NCBI GenBank assembly: GCA_017938365.1
Contig: JAGBBT010000103.1
Span: forward strand, 1 to 46,557
Direction of reading: 5' to 3'
Length of the DNA stretch: 46,557 bases
Source of the DNA: Treponema sp.
GTDB taxonomy: Bacteria > Spirochaetota > Spirochaetia > Treponematales > Treponemataceae
The translations under genes and the position numbers were made by a program. How positions within the stretch are numbered: the first letter of the stretch is position 1; every line of letters starts with the position of its first letter. Under the pieces are notes generated by a model. It searched no databases, was not told the origin of the DNA, and saw nothing but the letters and a program-made list of their open reading frames with translations. Shown one piece after another: positions 36,271 to 44,280 of this stretch.

Positions 36271-38334
36271 TTAATACGCAGAATCGTTTAACCCACCTTG
36301 TTTAACTTGGAAGTGACTAAACTCCATACTAAAACTTGCTCTACCCTGAGTAACAGATCGAAGATTAGTAGAAAAACCGAACATTTTTGCCATAGGTGCT
36401 GTACAATAAATAATTTCACCAGAAGCTTTACTATCTTGTCCACTAATCATTCCACCACGCTGAGTAACTTGACTCATAGCATCTCCAACAAATTCCTTAG
36501 GACAAGTTATATCAACTTTCATAACAGGTTCCAAAAGATTAGGACTAGCCTTTTCTGCAGCTTCATCAAAAGCCTGAACAGCACAAGCCTCAAAAGCAAA
36601 AGGTGTACCTGTTAATTCATTATAATTTATAGCATTTACAGTTACAGCAATGTCAGTACAAGGATATCCATATTTTATACCAGAAGAAAATGAATTAGTT
36701 ATACCATTTTCTATTGCAGCATAAATTTCATCAGGAATACTAGAATCACGAACATTACAAGTATAAGAATTACCGAGTCCCTGCTCTCTTTTTTCTATAT
36801 GGATTGTAAGACCTGCAACATTTTCTTTACCAGCCAAAATACGATTCCATTCAGAACTACAATCAGCAGAACCAGAAATAGATTCTCTATAAGTAACTTG
36901 AGGAGCACCAACATGAGCTTTTACACCAAAATCTTCCTTCATTCTAGTTACAAGAACATCAAGATGTAATTCACCCATACCACTTATAATAAGCTGTCCA
37001 GTTTCAGCATCTTCATGACTAGTAAATGTTGGATCTTCCTTACTCATAATTTCTAAAGTTTCATTTAATTTATCTTTATCACTTATAGATTCTGGTTCGA
37101 TAGCAACAGAAATAACCGGCTCAGGGAATTTTACATTCTCTAACAAAATAGGAAATCCCTCAGAACCTAAAGTATCACCAGTTTGAGATATTTTTAAACC
37201 AACAAAAACAGCAATATCACCAGCAGAAACACTATCCATCTGTTCCATGTGATTAGCATTTACACGAAGAATTCTGTTAATTCGTTCTCTTTTCTTTTTA
37301 CCAACATTTAAAACTTGACTTCCAGTTGTAAATTTTCCTGAATAAACACGAACAAACGAAAGAGGTCCCATATCTTTATCATAAGAAATTTTAAATACCA
37401 AACCTAAAGGCATTTTCTTTTCGTCACAAGGAATATCAACTTCTTCTTCCTTATCTTTTTTTACACTAATACCCTTTGCGACAGGAATATCAGTTGGACA
37501 AGGAAGATAATCGATTACAGCATCGATTAAAGGCTGTACACCCTTATTTCTACGAGCAGAACCTAAAAAACAAGGAACCAAAGTTCTTTCGATGGTACCT
37601 TTTCTGATAGCATCCTTTAACTGTTGATTAGTTATTTCACCACCTTCAAGGTATATTTCTCCAAGTTCATCATCATTAGAAGCAACTTGATCAATTAATT
37701 TTTCACGCCATTCATTTGCTAAATCAATATATTCAGAACTAATTTCACTTTCTGTAAAAGTTTCACCATCATCTGCATCATTCCAGCGAATTTCTTTCAT
37801 AGAAAGCAAATCAATTACACCCTCAAATTTTTCGCCCTGTCCCATAGGAACCTGAAGAGCAATTGTATTTGCACCAAATTTTTCATGAACATCATTTATT
37901 GAATAAAAGAAATCTGCACCTATACGGTCCATTTTATTTACAAAACAAATACGAGGAACCTTAAACTCATCAGCCTGTCTCCAAACAGTTTCTGTTTGAG
38001 GCTGAACTCCATCTACAGCACAAATTACAGCAACAGCACCATCCAAAACTCTTAAAGAACGTTCAACTTCAGCAGTAAAATCAACATGACCAGGAGTATC
38101 AATAATATTAATTTTATAACCTTTCCAATCAGTTGTAATTGCAGCAGAAGCAATTGTAATACCACGATCTTGTTCTTGCTTCATAAAATCCATAGTAGCT
38201 GCACCATCATCAATTTCGCCAATACGATGAATTTTACCAGTATAATAAAGAATACGTTCTGTCGTTGTTGTTTTTCCAGCATCAATATGAGCCATGATGC
38301 CAATATTACGCATTTTATCTAATGTAATTGCCAT
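36271..38334 (-). CDS. Elongation factor G, second spirochaetal paralogue type
   Basis: A 687-aa translational GTPase. G1 is AHIDAGKTT, G2 lies in DRGITIASAA, G3 is DTPGHVDFTAEVERSLRVLDGAV, and G4 is NKMD. Domains II-V follow in order (GLKISQTGDTL, GMGELHLDVLVTRMKEDF, LLEPVMKVDITCPKEFVGDAMSQVTQRGG). It resembles the fusB-type EF-G of Treponema (TP0450-like) more than the canonical FusA; spirochaetes split translocation and ribosome recycling between two EF-Gs. Which role this copy has cannot be settled here. It is not next to rpsL/rpsG/tuf, which also argues for the second paralogue. A good promoter lies just upstream, and the HD-GYP gene follows. Confidence 0.88.
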   Translation of the reverse strand: MAITLDKMRNIGIMAHIDAGKTTTTERILYYTGKIHRIGEIDDGAATMDFMKQEQDRGITIASAAITTDWKGYKINIIDTPGHVDFTAEVERSLRVLDGAVAVICAVDGVQPQTETVWRQADEFKVPRICFVNKMDRIGADFFYSINDVHEKFGANTIALQVPMGQGEKFEGVIDLLSMKEIRWNDADDGETFTESEISSEYIDLANEWREKLIDQVASNDDELGEIYLEGGEITNQQLKDAIRKGTIERTLVPCFLGSARRNKGVQPLIDAVIDYLPCPTDIPVAKGISVKKDKEEEVDIPCDEKKMPLGLVFKISYDKDMGPLSFVRVYSGKFTTGSQVLNVGKKKRERINRILRVNANHMEQMDSVSAGDIAVFVGLKISQTGDTLGSEGFPILLENVKFPEPVISVAIEPESISDKDKLNETLEIMSKEDPTFTSHEDAETGQLIISGMGELHLDVLVTRMKEDFGVKAHVGAPQVTYRESISGSADCSSEWNRILAGKENVAGLTIHIEKREQGLGNSYTCNVRDSSIPDEIYAAIENGITNSFSSGIKYGYPCTDIAVTVNAINYNELTGTPFAFEACAVQAFDEAAEKASPNLLEPVMKVDITCPKEFVGDAMSQVTQRGGMISGQDSKASGEIIYCTAPMAKMFGFSTNLRSVTQGRASFSMEFSHFQVKQGGLNDSAY

Positions 38335-38357
38335 AATTTTCCTCTATATTAGATGGC

Positions 38358-38387
38358 ATTATATAATAATTTTTCTTTACATTTCAA
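38358..38387 (-). promoter_or_regulatory. Promoter of the EF-G gene
   Basis: TTGAAA (38387-38382) and TATAAT (38363-38358) are separated by 18 bp. The start lies about 24 bases from the -10. Confidence 0.7.
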
Positions 38388-38426
38388 CAAATATCAAAAC
38401 TTTTATCAGTCTTTTTATTAGTATCC

Positions 38427-39083
38427 TTAAATATAATCATTTAATACTTCTAAAGACGGAATAACTCTCCAAACCAATTTTAACAAATCTTCTGTAGGTT
38501 CAATTTGATCAGGAACCATAACACATCTTAATCCTGCAGAATATGCTGATTTTATTCCATTTGCACTATCTTCGATAGCAACACAATTCTCCGGAAGAAC
38601 ACCAATAGATTTGCAAGCTTTTAAATAAATTTCTGGATCAGGTTTAGAATGAACAACAGAATCACCACATGTTAAAGTATTAAAGTAATCTATGATTCCA
38701 GCAGCAGTTAACTGCCTTGTAACAGCAACTCTCCTAGTAGAAGAAGCAACCGCCAAAATATAACCCTTTGATTTTAATTTTTTTAAACAGTCATCAACAC
38801 CTTTCATTTTAGGAAGACCATTAGTTACTTCTTCAATTTTAAAAAGTTCACTTGTCCTATTATAAAAAGAATTTGCATCAAAATCTTCTTTTTGATCACA
38901 AAAAAATTCTTGAACCATTTTTAATATATCTTGATTATTACAGCCTATACACCTTTTAAATATTATATCACCACCGGCTAATCCTAATTCTTCACTAGCC
39001 TGAATCCAACATTTTTTACAAATACTTTCAGTATCAAGTAAAACCCCATCCATATCAAAAATAACAGCTTTAATTTTATCCAT
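38427..39083 (-). CDS. HAD-superfamily phosphatase (beta-phosphoglucomutase/GS1 type)
   Basis: A 218-aa haloacid dehalogenase hydrolase. Motif I is VIFDMDGVLLDTES with nucleophile and acid Asp; motif II is VASSTRR; motif III Lys lies in HSKPDPEIYLKAC; motif IV is CVAIEDSANGIKSAYSAGLRCVMV. A small helical cap lies between motifs I and II. It resembles beta-phosphoglucomutase-like and sugar-phosphate phosphatases; the substrate is undetermined. The ATG at 39083 has no ribosome binding site and sits seven bases after a -10 box. A longer TTG frame from 39119 would start inside the -35 element and is less likely. Confidence 0.87.
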   Translation of the reverse strand: MDKIKAVIFDMDGVLLDTESICKKCWIQASEELGLAGGDIIFKRCIGCNNQDILKMVQEFFCDQKEDFDANSFYNRTSELFKIEEVTNGLPKMKGVDDCLKKLKSKGYILAVASSTRRVAVTRQLTAAGIIDYFNTLTCGDSVVHSKPDPEIYLKACKSIGVLPENCVAIEDSANGIKSAYSAGLRCVMVPDQIEPTEDLLKLVWRVIPSLEVLNDYI

Positions 39084-39090
39084 AAAATAA

Positions 39091-39119
39091 ATAGTACCAA
39101 TAAAGAAAAATTGATTCAA
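39091..39119 (-). promoter_or_regulatory. Leaderless-type promoter of the HAD gene
   Basis: TTGAAT (39119-39114), a 17-bp spacer and TACTAT (39096-39091), then seven bases to the ATG. The transcript should begin at or within a base of the start codon. Confidence 0.6.
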
Positions 39120-39195
39120 ATAAAACTAAATGAATTTTTAATACATTTGAGTATTTACTAATTTTGCATAAAATCTTATTGATTAAGTTCCTCTA

Positions 39196-39224
39196 TTGAC
39201 AAGATTTTTAACATTCTATATTAT
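39196..39224 (+). promoter_or_regulatory. Promoter of tRNA-Gln
   Basis: TTGACA (39196-39201), a 17-bp spacer and TATTAT (39219-39224), ending 14 bases before the mature tRNA. Confidence 0.85.
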
Positions 39225-39238
39225 TTTATACATTCCAT

Positions 39239-39309
39239 TCCCCGATTGTGTAATGGTAGCACTTCAGATTCTGGTTCTGATTGTGGGGGTTCGAATCCTC
39301 CTTGGGGAA
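39239..39309 (+). tRNA. tRNA-Gln (anticodon CTG)
   Basis: Acceptor TCCCCGA pairs with TTGGGGA (one G-T), the anticodon loop TTCTGGT sits between TCAGA and TCTGA, and the T-loop is GTTCGAATC. The discriminator is A and no CCA is encoded. Confidence 0.93.
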
Positions 39310-39314
39310 CGACA

Positions 39315-39343
39315 GGCTGACCTTTATTTGTCAGCCTTTTTTT
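39315..39343 (+). terminator. Terminator between tRNA-Gln and tRNA-Glu
   Basis: GGCTGAC (39315-39321) pairs with GTCAGCC (39330-39336), followed by seven T. The tRNA-Glu 5' end is only two bases beyond the T-run. Confidence 0.85.
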
Positions 39344-39345
39344 AT

Positions 39346-39418
39346 GGCTCCTTCGAATATCGGTTTAGTTCATCGCCCTCTCAAGGCGGAGAGACGGGTT
39401 CGACTCCCGTAGGAGCTA
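39346..39418 (+). tRNA. tRNA-Glu (anticodon CTC)
   Basis: Acceptor GGCTCCT pairs with AGGAGCT (G-T at position 1), the anticodon loop CTCTCAA sits between TCGCC and GGCGG, and the T-arm ACGGGTTCGACTCCCGT is perfect. The discriminator is A and no CCA is encoded. Confidence 0.92.
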
Positions 39419-39423
39419 ACTTT

Positions 39424-39449
39424 AACACTCTTAATAAGAGTGTTTTTTT
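39424..39449 (+). terminator. Terminator of tRNA-Glu
   Basis: AACACTCTT (39424-39432) pairs with AAGAGTGTT (39436-39444) and is followed by a T-run. Confidence 0.88.
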
Positions 39450-39484
39450 ATTTCTTCATTACTACACTAATATTAAAATTTCCC

Positions 39485-39513
39485 TTGAAAATTCCTTAAT
39501 TTAATCTTAAGAT
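39485..39513 (+). promoter_or_regulatory. Possible promoter of rsgA, nearly leaderless
   Basis: TTGAAA (39485-39490), a 17-bp spacer and TAAGAT (39508-39513); the ATG at 39522 follows eight bases later, with no Shine-Dalgarno. Confidence 0.4.
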
Positions 39514-39521
39514 TGCATTAT

Positions 39522-40529
39522 ATGGCACTAATAATTGGTACAGTCTTAAGTGGAAGTAATAATGTTTTTGAAGTCGAAAGAGACGATATAGAAGATATAT
39601 ATTCAGAATCACACACAGAAGAAGAAATAATAATTCACTGTACATTAAAAAGCAAACGTCTAAAAGTAGAAACAAAATACTACAATCCATTAGCCCCAGG
39701 TGATAAAGTACAAGTCGAATTAGACGACATAAACAAAAACAAAGGACAAATAATATCGTTAATCCCAAGAAAAAATCAATTTGTTCGTTGGAATGTAAAA
39801 GGCCGTTGTCCACAATTATTAGCAGCAAACTTAGATTACATCATATTAGTAACAACACCAGGACAACCAGATTTTAGGCCAAGATTCATTGATAGAGAAC
39901 TAGCACAAGCAGAATATCAAAATCTTACACCAATAATTCTTGTTAATAAATACGACTTAGCAGAAGTTCAAGACGAAGATTTTCAAGTACGATTAAAAAT
40001 ATGGGAAGAATTAGGTTATAAAGTATTAAGAATTTCTGCAAAAACAGGAGAAGGATTAACAGAATTAGCAGAATTATTAACTGGAAAACTAAGTGCATTA
40101 GTTGGACAATCAGGAGTAGGAAAATCTTCTCTTGTAAATGTTTTAGACAACAATTGTGTTTTAAAAACAGGTAGCCTATCTCAAAAATACGGAAAAGGCA
40201 CCCACACAACAACAAAAGGAACTCTTATGCATTTGCACTTAAACGAAAGTATCGTAGGTGGAATGCAAAATGTATACGCATCTATTATAGACACTCCTGG
40301 CGTAAGAAGATTTGTACTTCATGATATTGCAGCAGAAGATTTAGCTTTATATTTTAGAGAAATGAAACCCTTAATCGGAAAATGCACATACGGAATGAGT
40401 TGTTCCCACAACACAGAACCAGGCTGTAAAATTCAAGAAGCCGTATACTCAGGAATAATATCAGAAGAAAGATATGATAGTTGGAAACGGATTTGCGAAG
40501 AAATCAAAACAGGCAGTTGGTGTGACTAA
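39522..40529 (+). CDS. rsgA: Ribosome small-subunit GTPase RsgA (YjeQ)
   Basis: A 335-aa circularly permuted GTPase that assists 30S maturation. An OB-fold occupies residues 1-75. The permuted order G4-G1-G3 is visible: NKYD near 141, SAKTG, GQSGVGKSS near 194, the switch-I GTHTTTKGT, and DTPGVRRF near 257. A zinc knuckle (C-TYGMS-C-SHNTEPG-C, about 288-302) closes the protein. The ATG at 39522 (MALIIG) was preferred over a TTG at 39513. It is followed after 5 bases by mutS2. Confidence 0.95.
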   Translation: MALIIGTVLSGSNNVFEVERDDIEDIYSESHTEEEIIIHCTLKSKRLKVETKYYNPLAPGDKVQVELDDINKNKGQIISLIPRKNQFVRWNVKGRCPQLLAANLDYIILVTTPGQPDFRPRFIDRELAQAEYQNLTPIILVNKYDLAEVQDEDFQVRLKIWEELGYKVLRISAKTGEGLTELAELLTGKLSALVGQSGVGKSSLVNVLDNNCVLKTGSLSQKYGKGTHTTTKGTLMHLHLNESIVGGMQNVYASIIDTPGVRRFVLHDIAAEDLALYFREMKPLIGKCTYGMSCSHNTEPGCKIQEAVYSGIISEERYDSWKRICEEIKTGSWCD

Positions 40530-40534
40530 GATTT

Positions 40535-43105
40535 ATGCATAATAAAACATTAGAAGACTTAGCTTTTTTTAGAATAAGAGACAAGATAGCAGGATACTGT
40601 GTATCAGAAGAAGCAACCGAAAAATTAAAAAAAAGAATCCCCTATACAGACACAGAAACCATAAAACAACTAAAATCATTATGCACAGAATGGATGACTG
40701 TTCTACAAAGTAAAACAGCAACCTACATAAAATCATGGCCTGTAATACATAATTTTCTAAAAATTCTCAAAACAGAAGGAACAACTTTAGACCAAGAACA
40801 AATATACGCACTAAAGCTATTTTGTGATTCAGCAATAACAGTATCAGAACAAATTAACTCAGCATCAAAAACAATTACCATAAAAAACTTATTAAAAAAT
40901 ACAGAAGAAATTCCAATAACATCACTAAAACAAATAAACACAGAAATAGGAAGAATTATTGATAAAAACGGAATATTAAAAGAATTACAAATAATAAGAG
41001 AAATAAAACAAAAAATAACTTCTATAAAATCAGAAATTGATAGTGCACTCAAAAAATACACAAGCGACTCATCATTATCAACAGTTTTAGCAGCAAATGT
41101 TCCGGCATACAGAGCAGACAGACAAGTATTAGCAGTAAAAGCAAATCAGCGACAACGAATAAACGGAATTGTTCATGAAGTCAGTTCATCAGGACAAACA
41201 ATGTTTATAGAACCAGATGAAGTTGTAAGAAAAAACAATGAATTAATCCAAGAAGAATACAGATTAAACGCAGAAATAAAAAAAATCTTTACAGAACTGA
41301 CAGCAAAATTATCACCATTTACAGAAGATGTAAAAAACGCCCTTAACACAATGATAGAATTAGATCAAAGTTGTGCATCAGCAAAATGGGGAATAGAAAA
41401 CAAATGTATTTGTGCTATGGAATGCACAGAAAATACCCCTCCAGCATTAATAAAAGCTCGTCATCCCCTACTAGAAGAAAAAGCAGTTCCTATTGATATG
41501 ACATTCTTAGACGAAAAAAAAGTTTTAATAATAACAGGACCAAACACAGGTGGAAAAACAGTTTCAATAAAAACATTTGCATTATTCTCAATGCTAAACC
41601 AAGCAGGATTTCCAATACCCGCCAGCGAAGGAACAAGACTACCAATATTTAATAAAATATTTGCAGATATAGGAGACGAACAATCAATCGACCAATCTTT
41701 ATCAACATTTAGTGCCCACATGAAAAACATCGCCGCAGCAGTAAAATATGCCGATAAAGATTCACTTGTTTTATTAGACGAACTAGGAAGCGGTACAGAC
41801 CCACAAGAAGGAAGCGCCATAGCAATGGCAGTATTAGACCAATTAATCGAAAAAAAATCATTTGTTCTAGTAACCACGCACCACGGAATATTAAAAAACT
41901 ATGGATACACAAACCCTTCATGTATAAACGCCTCTGTAGATTTTGACACAAACACATTATCCCCTACATACAGATTATTAATGGGAATCCCTGGAGAAAG
42001 TCATGCATTAGACATTGCAAAAAGAAGTGGACTACCGTTACACACAGTAAACAAAGCAAAATCATACATAATAAACGAACAAGCCGATGTAAGCACATTA
42101 ATAAAAGGATTAACAGAAAAACACGCAGAACTATTAAATATAGAGAAACAAACAAAAATCAGAGAAGCAAAACTAAAAGAAAAAGAATTAAAACAAACTC
42201 AAAAAAGTATTGAACTAAAAGAATATGAATTACAAATAAAAGAACGAGAACAATTAGATTCTTCAAAATTCTTAAAAGAAACAAGAAAAGAATTAGAAAA
42301 CCTTGTAAGAACCCTCAGAGAAGGAGAAATAACAAGAGAAAAAACATTAAAAGTAAAAGAATTTATCTCAACACTAACAAACCAAATTGACCAACAAGAA
42401 TTAACACTAGAAGAAGAAAAAGAAAACCTCGAAAAAGACAAATTAAAACACAAAGAAAACATAGAAAAAAATTCATATTACACAGAAAACGGAATATTAA
42501 TTTCCGAAAATAACAACAAACACTCTTCAAACAAAAAAAACAAACAAAAGAAAAAACTCAGTACAAAAGAAGCATTTGCCGCTGCAAAAAATACATATAC
42601 AGAAGAACAAATCAATAATTTAAGTAACAAAAATAATAAAAAAACAGAAGAACTAGAATTTAAACCAGGAGCTGAGTTCCAACACAATCTAACAAAAGCA
42701 AAAGGAACACTAATATCGCAAGAAAGAAAAAACACCTGGACAGTTCAATTAGGTTCAATAAGAATGAGCTTAAAAGAAAAAGACATGACACTTATAAACC
42801 CTATAACAAACAAAGCCACATACACAGTTGAATTAGTAGGAAACTCTCACGGACAAGCAAAACCATTATTTGAATTAAGATTACTAGGAATGAGAGAAGA
42901 AGAAGCCATAAAAACATTAGAAAAACAATTAGATTTATGCCAAATGAACAACTTTAAAAATTTCAGCATAATACACGGCAAAGGAAACGGAATCCTACAA
43001 CAAGCAGTTCAAGACTATTTAAGTAATTATCCAGGAGTAAAAACATTTGAATTTGCACGACCAGAAGATGGAGGAACAGGCAAAACTTATGTCGAAATGG
43101 TTTAA
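40535..43105 (+). CDS. mutS2: MutS2 family endonuclease/ribosome-rescue ATPase
   Basis: An 856-aa protein. The N-terminal helical core (1-300, including NQRQRINGIVHEVSSSGQTMFIEP) leads to an ABC-type ATPase with Walker A GPNTGGKT near 335, STFSAHMKNI, and Walker B LVLLDELGSGTDPQEG. A very long Lys/Glu-rich coiled coil (about 520-690) follows, then a KOW-like beta segment and the C-terminal Smr domain (IIHGKGNGILQQAVQDYL near 812). There is no mismatch-recognition domain, as usual for MutS2, which acts in recombination control and in splitting collided ribosomes. It is coupled to rsgA by a 5-nt gap without clear Shine-Dalgarno. Confidence 0.95.
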   Translation: MHNKTLEDLAFFRIRDKIAGYCVSEEATEKLKKRIPYTDTETIKQLKSLCTEWMTVLQSKTATYIKSWPVIHNFLKILKTEGTTLDQEQIYALKLFCDSAITVSEQINSASKTITIKNLLKNTEEIPITSLKQINTEIGRIIDKNGILKELQIIREIKQKITSIKSEIDSALKKYTSDSSLSTVLAANVPAYRADRQVLAVKANQRQRINGIVHEVSSSGQTMFIEPDEVVRKNNELIQEEYRLNAEIKKIFTELTAKLSPFTEDVKNALNTMIELDQSCASAKWGIENKCICAMECTENTPPALIKARHPLLEEKAVPIDMTFLDEKKVLIITGPNTGGKTVSIKTFALFSMLNQAGFPIPASEGTRLPIFNKIFADIGDEQSIDQSLSTFSAHMKNIAAAVKYADKDSLVLLDELGSGTDPQEGSAIAMAVLDQLIEKKSFVLVTTHHGILKNYGYTNPSCINASVDFDTNTLSPTYRLLMGIPGESHALDIAKRSGLPLHTVNKAKSYIINEQADVSTLIKGLTEKHAELLNIEKQTKIREAKLKEKELKQTQKSIELKEYELQIKEREQLDSSKFLKETRKELENLVRTLREGEITREKTLKVKEFISTLTNQIDQQELTLEEEKENLEKDKLKHKENIEKNSYYTENGILISENNNKHSSNKKNKQKKKLSTKEAFAAAKNTYTEEQINNLSNKNNKKTEELEFKPGAEFQHNLTKAKGTLISQERKNTWTVQLGSIRMSLKEKDMTLINPITNKATYTVELVGNSHGQAKPLFELRLLGMREEEAIKTLEKQLDLCQMNNFKNFSIIHGKGNGILQQAVQDYLSNYPGVKTFEFARPEDGGTGKTYVEMV

Positions 43106-43134
43106 TTGACAGTACTTGTATTTTTATACATAAT
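43106..43134 (+). promoter_or_regulatory. argR promoter with ARG-box-like operator
   Basis: TTGACA (43106-43111), a 17-bp spacer and CATAAT (43129-43134), starting on the base after the mutS2 stop. Within the spacer and -10 lies the palindrome TGTAT-TTTT-ATACA (43117-43130), matching the ARG-box layout TGAAT-WWWW-ATTCA with one change per arm. Confidence 0.65.
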
Positions 43135-43165
43135 CAACGAATAAATATTATAAAAAGGATAGCTT

Positions 43166-43636
43166 GTGAAAGAACGAAATACACGCCTAAAATTAATAAA
43201 ACGATTAATAAAAAATAACAGAATAGAAAGCCAAGAAGAACTTTTAGGCCACTTACTAAAAGAAGGCTATGAAGTAACACAAGCCACATTATCAAGAGAT
43301 TTAAAATTATTAAAAGTTGGCAAAGTATCAGACGGACAATCAGGCTATGTATACACATTACCAAGCGAAGAATCAAGAGAAGAAAACGAACAAATATTTG
43401 TGCAAGACTTTTTAAGAGGATACGTTAGTATCGAATGGAATTCAAGCACAGTTGTAATAAAAACTTTTGGTGGACAAGCAAATTCCGTTGCAAATGCAAT
43501 AGACAATATGAACATGGAAGAAATTTTAGGAACCGTTGCAGGAGATAACTGTATATTTGCCTGCTTAAAAGACGGCGTAACAGGCGAAGATTTTATGAAA
43601 TCCCTAAAAGAACATATTCCAGACCTAGATGATTAG
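43166..43636 (+). CDS. argR: Arginine repressor ArgR
   Basis: A 156-aa transcriptional regulator. The N-terminal winged helix-turn-helix (EELLGHLLKEGYEVTQATLSRDLKLLKVGKV) contains the family's SRDL recognition helix. The C-terminal hexamerisation and arginine-binding domain carries GQANSVANAIDN and GTVAGDNCIFACL. The start is a GTG at 43166, seven bases after AAGGAT. Its own promoter, distinct from mutS2, carries an ARG-box-like palindrome, so negative autoregulation is likely. No arginine genes lie in the window. It is the last core gene before the accessory region. Confidence 0.93.
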   Translation: MKERNTRLKLIKRLIKNNRIESQEELLGHLLKEGYEVTQATLSRDLKLLKVGKVSDGQSGYVYTLPSEESREENEQIFVQDFLRGYVSIEWNSSTVVIKTFGGQANSVANAIDNMNMEEILGTVAGDNCIFACLKDGVTGEDFMKSLKEHIPDLDD

Positions 43637-43666
43637 TTTGGGTTTATGAAAAAAATATTCAATATA

Positions 43667-44185
43667 TTATTCTTCAAATACAGATTTAAAGAAAGTAGAT
43701 AGAGGCTCTTCAAGTAATTCACTTGGATCAGTTGAACCTAATGTCATACTGGCACTTTTCCCAGAAAGAATTGCAGATTTTAATAAATTTCTTTTAGAAT
43801 CATATATTTCTATTGAAACTTCTATTTTATCTGGAATTCCACTCCAAGCTGTGGCTCTGTCTTCCCAATGTAAAATTTCCGATATTACAATATAATCATA
43901 GTTCTTAATTTCTTCATCTGTAAAATCATTTAATGTTTCATTGTTTTTTAATACGACAACATTTGAAGAGTATTTTTTTAATTGTTGTCTAATTGTATTT
44001 GATAATGTACGTCCAGAACCATTATAAATATCTGAACCGTATGAGCCATCTGCACTTACCGAAACTGCAATTTCTTTGTTTTTTTCAAGAGTTTCATTTG
44101 ATGGATTATTGAAATCATATTTATAGGTTGAAGTACAACTTACAAATGACAAAGCAATAATAAATAAAAAAATATTTTTTTTCAT
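43667..44185 (-). CDS. DUF4823-like lipoprotein in a cassette position
   Basis: A 172-aa lipoprotein: signal peptide MKKNIFLFIIALSFVSC with lipidated Cys17. The mature part contains VVVLKNNETLNDFTDEEIKNYDYIVI, then ILHWEDRATAWSGIPDKIEVSIEIYD, and LLEEPLSTFFKSVF. The WEDRATxWSG-PD pattern recalls DUF4823-type lipoproteins (tentative). The ATG at 44185 follows TTGGAGG at good spacing. A frame upstream (MWTPALGRLEEK, 12 codons) starts in the attC R' site and its TGA overlaps this ATG. The gene lies 29 bp from the 3' end of convergent argR, with no attC after it. Confidence 0.75.
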   Translation of the reverse strand: MKKNIFLFIIALSFVSCTSTYKYDFNNPSNETLEKNKEIAVSVSADGSYGSDIYNGSGRTLSNTIRQQLKKYSSNVVVLKNNETLNDFTDEEIKNYDYIVISEILHWEDRATAWSGIPDKIEVSIEIYDSKRNLLKSAILSGKSASMTLGSTDPSELLEEPLSTFFKSVFEE

Positions 44186-44216
44186 TTTTCCTCCAAGCGC
44201 CCCAGTGCGGGCGTCC
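44186..44216 (-). repeat. Cassette leader, copy 2
   Basis: The segment after the attC R' box reads GGACGCCCGCACTGGGGCGC and then the GGAGG site. It can fold as CGCCC/GGGCG. It matches the leader at 45350-45371 with three substitutions (four over the longer span that includes the R' box). Confidence 0.7.
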
Positions 44217-44280
44217 ACATAACAACTGGTTGTACCGCAGCGGGCTTGACCCGCTGTCGGCTACGAACCTTTGTTATGTG
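44216..44280 (-). other. Integron attC recombination site
   Basis: On the minus strand the ends CACATAACAA and TTGTTATGTG are perfect complements and carry the R box GTTATGT. Inside, the left arm GGTT-C-GTA-G-CCG-A-CAGCGGG pairs with CCCGCTG-CGG-TAC-AACC. This leaves three unpaired bases (C, G, A), all on the same arm, around a TCAAG loop. Palindromic R boxes, paired L boxes with same-side extrahelical bases, and a variable terminal stem are the defining features of attC. The extra bases lie on the left arm in the minus reading, which fits a cassette whose gene (44282-45334) precedes it. The site starts 2 bases after that gene's stop codon. Confidence 0.85.
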
